Below are positions 7,182-11,173 of a DNA stretch of 11,173 nt, in pieces. This DNA is from Azoarcus sp. GTDB lineage: Bacteria > Pseudomonadota > Gammaproteobacteria > Burkholderiales > Rhodocyclaceae. The notes below the pieces were generated by a model. The model ran no database searches. It worked only from the letters and a program-made list of their open reading frames with translations, and was not told the DNA's origin. A program made the translations under genes and the position numbers. Location: positions 1 through 11,173 of the forward strand of contig JAITCV010000171.1 in assembly GCA_031282905.1 (NCBI GenBank). The letters are read 5' to 3'. Numbering within the stretch: the stretch's first letter is position 1; each line of letters begins with the position of its first letter.

Positions 7182-7215
7182 CCCGCCGTGGTCGCGGGCG
7201 GGATTTCATTTTTTT
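7182..7215 (+). terminator. Hairpin with T-tract between fbp and tamA (weak terminator or attenuator)
   Basis: CCCGCC (7182-7187) pairs with GGCGGG (7197-7202) over a 9-base loop; after ATTTCA comes a run of seven T (7209-7215), ending 3 bases before the tamA ATG. The stem is short and the T-run displaced, so termination is probably incomplete. Its right arm is also the only purine-rich, Shine-Dalgarno-like stretch before tamA. Confidence 0.35.
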
Positions 7216-7218
7216 GCC

Positions 7219-8943
7219 ATGCGCTGTTTACTCCGCCACCTGCTCATCGTCATGGCATTGTGCGCGACGCCTGTCCGGGCAACGGTCGGCGTCGAGCTGG
7301 ACGCGCCGGAAGACATCCGAGGGTTGCTCGCGCAACACGTCCGTTTGCTGCGCATGAAGGCGGACGAGATTCCCGATGCCGGTCCGGATCGCACCGCGCT
7401 CACCCGGCGCGCCCGGCGTGAAGTCGCTGAACTGCTCGCCACCGAAGGCTATTTTTCCGCGCGCATCCGCATCGACCGCAGCGATCCGGAACACTGGAAA
7501 CTGGTCGTCGAGCCCGGCGCGCGGGCCTCGATCGTCGCGGTCAGCATCCTGTTCGAAGGGGAATTCGGCGAAGACGATGACGAAGAGTCACGGCGCGAGC
7601 AATTGCGCAAAGCCTGGGGCCTGCCCGTGGGCGAGCCATTCCGGCAGGAAAACTGGGACAGTGCCAAGCACGCGCTGATCGATGCGCTCACCAGCCGGGG
7701 ATACGCGGCGGCGAAGTTTTCTTCTTCGCTGGCTGATGTCGATGCGGAACGCGGTGAAGTGAAGCTCAAACTGATCGTCGACAGCGGCCCGGTTTTTCGC
7801 CTTGGCGAACTTGAAGTCAGCGGTCTGCGCGATCTACCCGTGGATTTCGTGACCCGCCACAGCCCACTCCAGGTGGGAGATATTTACGATCGTCAGGCAT
7901 TGCTCGCCTTCCAGACCACCTTGCAATCGGCGCCGCAACTGGCCACGGTGGTCGTGAGCATCGACCCCGACCCCAGCCGCGCCGCCGCAGTGCCCGTGCG
8001 GGTGCAAGTCAGGGAAGCCCGGCGTTATCGATTGGGATTCGGCGTGGGAGTATCGAGCAATACCGGCGCGCGGGTGGAAGCGAATTACCGCGATATCAAC
8101 CTGTTCGGACGCGGTTGGGATTTGTCCAGCGGATTGCGCCTCGAACAGCGGCGACAAGCGATCTTCACCGATCTCTTCCTGCCCTTGAACCAAAGGCGGC
8201 GCGATGGCATCGGCATGAGCATCGACCACAGCGATTTCGAAGGACTCAAGATCATGAGTCAAGCCATGGGCGTAAACCGGACCATGGAGCGTGACAACGG
8301 GGAAATCCAGCTCACCGCGCGTTTCCAGCGTGAGGAAATCCACCCTGACAAGGCGGAACGCAGCCGTTATGACACCTTGACCCTGAACGGCATCCGGGTA
8401 TGGCGCGATGTCGATGACGTACTCGACCCCCGGCGGGGCCATGTACTCGAAATCCAGTTGGGCGGCGGTCTGGGCCTGTCGCCGCAAGGGCAGAATTTCG
8501 TGCGCGCTTATGGGCGTTATCAGCACTACTTCACCGTAGACGCGCGCGATGTGTTCTCCGTGCGTGGCGAACTGGGCGCAACCCTGGCCAAGAGCCGCGA
8601 CGGCGTGCCGCAAGATTTCCTCTTCCGCGCCGGCGGCACGCAATCGGTGCGCGGTTTCGCCTACAAGAGCCTGGGGGTGACGGAAGGGGCGGCCACGGTG
8701 GGCGGGCGCTATCTGGCGACGATCAACGTGGAATATGTGCATTGGTTCCGCCCCGAAGCCGGCCTTGCCCTGTTCATCGACAGTGGCGACGCGGCGGATT
8801 CCCGCGCCTCGTTCAAGGCGCACACCGGCTATGGTTTCGGCGCGCGCTGGAAAAGCCCCGCCGGGCCGCTGGCGCTCGATCTGGCGTGGGGTAATGGAGA
8901 AAGCGTTCCCCGGCTGCATTTCGGCGTGGCCATTGCGTTTTGA
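7219..8943 (+). CDS. tamA: TamA-like Omp85-family outer-membrane assembly protein
   Basis: A 574-residue protein close to the length of E. coli TamA (577). A signal peptide (MRCLLRHLLIVMALCATPVRA, residues 1-21) is followed by three POTRA-like domains at about 24-104 (with the ATEGYFSARIRI pattern), 105-190 (SRGYAAAKF) and 191-268 (GELEVSGL, ending VREARRYRLGFGVGVSS). A 16-strand-type beta barrel then runs to the C-terminal Phe (FGVAIAF), a typical BAM-recognised outer-membrane signal. VRGFAYKSLG, with RGF at 478-480, is the conserved Omp85 loop-6 motif. In known systems TamA works with inner-membrane-anchored TamB to insert outer-membrane proteins such as autotransporters. Here tamB does not follow. 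The start is ATG 7219, chosen for the signal peptide; its ribosome site is poor. BamA was rejected: three, not five, POTRA domains. Confidence 0.93.
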   Translation: MRCLLRHLLIVMALCATPVRATVGVELDAPEDIRGLLAQHVRLLRMKADEIPDAGPDRTALTRRARREVAELLATEGYFSARIRIDRSDPEHWKLVVEPGARASIVAVSILFEGEFGEDDDEESRREQLRKAWGLPVGEPFRQENWDSAKHALIDALTSRGYAAAKFSSSLADVDAERGEVKLKLIVDSGPVFRLGELEVSGLRDLPVDFVTRHSPLQVGDIYDRQALLAFQTTLQSAPQLATVVVSIDPDPSRAAAVPVRVQVREARRYRLGFGVGVSSNTGARVEANYRDINLFGRGWDLSSGLRLEQRRQAIFTDLFLPLNQRRRDGIGMSIDHSDFEGLKIMSQAMGVNRTMERDNGEIQLTARFQREEIHPDKAERSRYDTLTLNGIRVWRDVDDVLDPRRGHVLEIQLGGGLGLSPQGQNFVRAYGRYQHYFTVDARDVFSVRGELGATLAKSRDGVPQDFLFRAGGTQSVRGFAYKSLGVTEGAATVGGRYLATINVEYVHWFRPEAGLALFIDSGDAADSRASFKAHTGYGFGARWKSPAGPLALDLAWGNGESVPRLHFGVAIAF

Positions 8944-9112
8944 GAACGGGCGGGCTTGGCGTTGGATTTACGCGGTTTGAAGCCAGGCTTTGCCTGGTGC
9001 AACCCCAAGACAAACTGGCAAAAATAGGATTTGTTTTTTTGACGCATCTTCATCACGATTCGCGCAAGCTGAGGTTTTGGAGATCGCAACCATCTTGCCA
9101 CCGCCACCCGTA

Positions 9113-9130
9113 GTGTCTTCTGGAAGATAC
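9113..9130. promoter_or_regulatory. Imperfect palindrome upstream of the MFS gene, possible operator
   Basis: GTGTCTTCTGGAAGATAC is an inverted repeat with 8-base arms and one G/T mismatch around a TG centre, ending 31 bases before the MFS start codon. Its position suits a repressor or activator site, but no regulator gene is seen beside it. Confidence 0.3.
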
Positions 9131-9161
9131 GGCAGGGGTTGATTAAATTAAAGGATATGAT

Positions 9162-10331
9162 ATGCCAGCAATCAAACCACTTTCAACCGAATTTATATTT
9201 TTACTTGCAATAGCAACGGGAGGTGCGGTAGCAAGCAACTATTACGCTCAACCGCTTTTGCATACGATAGCGCTCAGTCTTCAGATAGACGACGCTTCCA
9301 CGGGACTTATCATCACTGCGGCGCAAATCTCTTACGCGATTGGATTGCTCGCTTTGGTGCCTCTGGGAGATGTGCTGGAGCGGCGGCGGCTGATTATATC
9401 CATGCTTTTGCTTGCAGTCGCGGGTTTGCTCATCTCCGCTTTTTCGCAAAATATCATATGGCTTCTTGTGGGAACCATCGTAGCGGGACTTTTTTCGGCA
9501 GTCGTGCAAGTGATAGTGCCATTCGCCGCCGATTTGGCGAAGGAGAGCGAGAGAGGAAGGGTTGTCGGCATTGTAATGGGAGGATTGCTGCTTGGTGTTT
9601 TATTTGCCAGAATCGCGGCGGGATTTGCCTCGCAGATAGGAAGTTGGAGGAGCATTTATATGGCTGCGGCAGTGATGTTATCTGTCATAACCTTGCTTTT
9701 GTATAGGGAGATTCCATTTAGCCCCGCTCCAGGTAAAATGTCATATGGGATGCTTCTGATCTCCACGCTCTCGCAGTTCGCCGAACACCCGAAATTGATA
9801 CTTTTCGGCGTTTTGGGCGCGCTCAATTTCGCCGTTTTCAGTTTTTTGTGGACGCCAAGCGCGCTTATGCTCTCAAGCAAGCCTTACTATTTCAACGACG
9901 CCATCATCGGACTGTTCGGACTTGCGGGAGTTGCGGGGGTGTTTATGGCGCCGTATGCGGGCAGATTGGCAGACAAAAGAAAAAGCAATGTCGTCATAAC
10001 TTTTGGATTTGCGCTTTTGGCATTTTCGTGGTTTCCCATATATTTTGCTCCCAGCTCCATCGCGCTGTTCATAATCGGCATTGCCGCGTTCGATATGGCC
10101 GCGCAAATCATACACATCTCCACAATGAGCCGAATATACGCGCTGAGCGCCAACTCAAGAAGCCGCCTGAATGCGTGCTATATGGTTTGCTATTTTTTGG
10201 GCGGAGCGGCGGGATCTTTTGCCTCCACGCGCATATTTGTGCAACTTGGCTGGACGGGAGTCGTCGTCGCGGGCGTTATCAACGCGCTTGCGGGATTTGC
10301 GCTGTGCGTGGTTTGTTTTAGAGCGAAATAG
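9162..10331 (+). CDS. MFS drug/metabolite efflux transporter (DHA1-like)
   Basis: A 389-residue, 12-helix inner-membrane protein of the major facilitator superfamily, presumably a proton-driven exporter. The N-terminal helix ends ASNYYAQPLL, common in a YgaY-like group of DHA1 transporters. Motif A appears as GDVLERRR (69-76) between helices 2 and 3 and its half-repeat copy as GRLADKRK (267-274). A Gly-rich GGLLLGVLFARIAAGF resembles the antiporter motif C of helix 5. AAGGA at 9151-9155 is 6 bases before the ATG, a much better ribosome site than its neighbours have. Base composition and codons differ from the core genes: many ATA, AGA, CTT, TTT and GGA codons. It is therefore probably acquired. 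The substrate cannot be read from sequence. Confidence 0.9.
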   Translation: MPAIKPLSTEFIFLLAIATGGAVASNYYAQPLLHTIALSLQIDDASTGLIITAAQISYAIGLLALVPLGDVLERRRLIISMLLLAVAGLLISAFSQNIIWLLVGTIVAGLFSAVVQVIVPFAADLAKESERGRVVGIVMGGLLLGVLFARIAAGFASQIGSWRSIYMAAAVMLSVITLLLYREIPFSPAPGKMSYGMLLISTLSQFAEHPKLILFGVLGALNFAVFSFLWTPSALMLSSKPYYFNDAIIGLFGLAGVAGVFMAPYAGRLADKRKSNVVITFGFALLAFSWFPIYFAPSSIALFIIGIAAFDMAAQIIHISTMSRIYALSANSRSRLNACYMVCYFLGGAAGSFASTRIFVQLGWTGVVVAGVINALAGFALCVVCFRAK

Positions 10332-10349
10332 ATTGGCAATGTAGATTGA

Positions 10350-10460
10350 AACCCCGCCCTTCAGGCCGGTGGCTCGACCGTAGCCATTGGGGAGGGGATG
10401 CAAACCCCTTCCCAATGGAGTTAGGTTAGACCGGCAGCCCTGAAGGGCTGCCGCTAATTT
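10350..10460 (+). ncRNA. Structured RNA-like element, possibly an orphan HEARO/omega-RNA
   Basis: Seen directly: GCCCTTCAG+GCCGGT (10356-10370) pairs with ACCGGC (10430-10435) and CTGAAGGGC (10440-10448), a 15-bp stem with a 4-base AGCC bulge. Inside it, CCATTGGGGAGGGG (10384-10397) pairs with 10405-10418, 14 bp with one G-T pair, over loop ATGCAAA. A small GGCT/AGCC hairpin (10371-10374 with 10382-10385) competes for its edge. A second, mutually exclusive hairpin, CGGCAGCCC/GGGCTGCCG (10432-10440 with 10445-10453) with loop TGAA, uses the same 3' bases. The layout and motifs such as GGCTCGACCG and ATGGAGTTA remind me of HEARO, the guide RNA of IscB, whose guide would be the bases just upstream (about 10331-10350). 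That match is from memory only. No IscB or TnpB gene is in the window. A complex terminator of the MFS gene is the alternative. Confidence 0.45.
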
Positions 10461-10514
10461 CTTGCTGTGCCTTTGCTCCTCATCGCGTCGGGCATCCGGG
10501 GAAAATTCGGCGCA

Positions 10515-10652
10515 ATGAGAAAATATTCTGATGTGCTCGCCGACTACAGCGACGCCGGTTTTCGGCGGCTGGCAGAGATGCTGGTGGCTCGCAAATCACC
10601 CGAATTCCCAGCTCTGCCCCCGCCAGTTGCCCGTATCCGGGTTGGACAGTAA
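10515..10652 (+). pseudogene. Short open frame, possible truncated 5' fragment of an unknown gene
   Basis: From ATG 10515 the frame reads MRKYSDVLADYSDAGFRRLA and on through EMLVARKSPE with coding-like third positions, then loses that character at about 10600, where it becomes antisense to the minus-strand fragment (stop at 10596-10598), and ends at 10652. This looks like the beginning of a gene cut off at a junction, but it may be chance. No family recognised. The rest of the 10332-10816 interval holds only the RNA-like element and the two fragments listed here. Confidence 0.2.
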
Positions 10653-10810
10653 ATAGCTCGACGGACGCAAAGGGTTGCTGCCGATCTGATGGCCGCGATA
10701 CAGGAAGATGTGACCCCGGAAGTTTGCACGGCAAATGGCGTCAGATTCTCGAATTCCGTGCTCACGCTCAGTAGGTCGATATTCTTGCCCGTGTAAAAGC
10801 ACGCCCGCAT
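10596..10810 (-). pseudogene. Unidentified minus-strand coding fragment with apparent frameshift
   Basis: Two minus-strand frames each look coding over half of this stretch. The first starts at ATG 10810, 6 bases after the stop of the upstream minus-strand gene, and reads MRACFYTGKNIDLLSVSTEF then ENLTPFAV. From about 10725 downward the adjacent frame takes over, reading FRGHIFLYRGHQIGSNPLRP then SSYLLSNPDTGNWRGQSWEF, up to a TGA at 10596. GC-rich third positions move from one frame to the other at about the same point, which fits one roughly 70-residue protein broken by a small indel, or a sequencing error. I do not recognise the family. It could be a stray cassette remnant. Confidence 0.35.
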
Positions 10811-10816
10811 GGCAGG

Positions 10817-11173
10817 CTACGCAAGGCCGGGGATAAAATCAATGCGGAGGTCGGAAAGGATCTCCTCTTTTTCGCTTTCCTCGTCGCCTTCCTGTATGCC
10901 TTCCGGAATCTCCGACAATATCCTCTCCAAGCCGCCGCCGCTGATTTGCCTGACGATGGATTCATGCAAGCGCTTGTGCCATTCGGGAAACCAGCCGCCG
11001 CACAACACGTAGAGAATGACGGTCAGCATCAGCCTTTCCGCCGGACAGGTATAAGCGTTCTCGAACCTTTTGATGATTTCGCCCATGACTTCTTCGTGGG
11101 AATATCCCTTGGCGATGGCAAGCTCACAGCAGGCGTCGAAATAGGCGTCCAGTACGATGGATTTCAACTTGAA
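10817..11173 (-). CDS. Small acidic helical protein, 5' end open at window edge (possibly immunity-protein-like)
   Basis: At least 116 residues, uninterrupted to the window edge. A TTG at 11165-11167 could start it, but no ribosome site is visible in the six bases upstream, so the real start may lie outside. The protein reads KSIVLDAYFDACCELAIAKG, then YSHEEVMGEIIKRFENAY, PAERLMLTVILYVLCGGW, a basic HKRLHESIVRQISGGGLERI and a very acidic tail (EGIQEGDEESEKEE) before the TAG. It is probably all-helical and soluble. The arrangement of a G-x-S-x-EE helix, a central Trp-ended hydrophobic helix and an acidic end reminds me of small immunity proteins of polymorphic or contact-dependent toxins, but this is a weak resemblance. 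No toxin is visible; it would be upstream on the minus strand, beyond the window. Confidence 0.55.
   Translation of the reverse strand, partial: FKLKSIVLDAYFDACCELAIAKGYSHEEVMGEIIKRFENAYTCPAERLMLTVILYVLCGGWFPEWHKRLHESIVRQISGGGLERILSEIPEGIQEGDEESEKEEILSDLRIDFIPGLA

Noticed and set aside
7834..8919. Long minus-strand open frame opposite tamA
   Set aside because: Shadow of a GC-rich barrel gene; no family features and no ribosome site, whereas the plus strand encodes a complete TamA.
8983..9040. Possible tamA terminator: CCAGGC/GCCTGG hairpin and a later run of seven T
   Set aside because: The hairpin (8983-8997) is 36 bases from the T-run (9034-9040), and the only stem next to the T-run (ACAAA/TTTGT, 9010-9014 with 9030-9034) is weak and has a 15-base loop. 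Not a convincing terminator.
10350..10460. CRISPR or REP-type repeat
   Set aside because: The paired arms occur once, with no repeated spacer-unit periodicity and no second copy in the window; a single structured RNA explains it better.
10467..10514. GTG-started upstream extension of the short plus-strand frame
   Set aside because: No ribosome site and no coding character before ATG 10515.

Overview
The first 8.9 kb reads as core chromosome of a GC-rich betaproteobacterium. The evidence is the protein-level character of TolQRA, HslVU, class 1 FBPase and TamA, the strong G/C preference at third codon positions, and the HslV N-terminal extension before the catalytic Thr. A Rhodocyclales-like or related lineage is my guess, not a demonstrated placement.

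Layout. Minus strand, 2726 down to 1: ybgC-tolQ-tolR-tolA and the start of tolB. This is the Tol-Pal envelope cluster, with 4-base ATGA overlaps at ybgC/tolQ and tolR/tolA and a 120-base gap with a promoter-like box before tolB. Plus strand, 2926 to 8943: a protein with two degenerate STAS domains and a duplicated helical segment, followed by a clear Rho-independent terminator; then hslV-hslU (ATP-dependent protease), fbp (gluconeogenesis/Calvin cycle phosphatase) and tamA (Omp85-family outer-membrane assembly factor). No tamB follows tamA.

From about 8944 the character changes. An MFS exporter gene at 9162-10331 has visibly lower GC and different codon choice (many ATA, AGA, CTT and GGA codons), which suggests horizontal acquisition. 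Behind it, at about 10350-10460, lies a compact, highly structured element: a 15-bp long-range stem with one 4-base bulge enclosing a 14-bp hairpin, and a competing 9-bp 3' hairpin. It looks like a structured RNA. From memory it resembles the HEARO/omega-RNA class that accompanies IscB endonucleases, but no IscB gene is visible, so it would be an orphan copy. The last 0.6 kb holds a minus-strand coding fragment that seems frameshifted and an edge-truncated small acidic helical protein of uncertain, perhaps immunity-like, type. This end is best read as an accessory junction downstream of tamA.

Functionally the core part is envelope-centred: Tol-Pal maintains the outer membrane during division, TamA inserts outer-membrane proteins and HslVU degrades damaged proteins. 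FBPase and the STAS protein have no obvious link to that theme beyond proximity.
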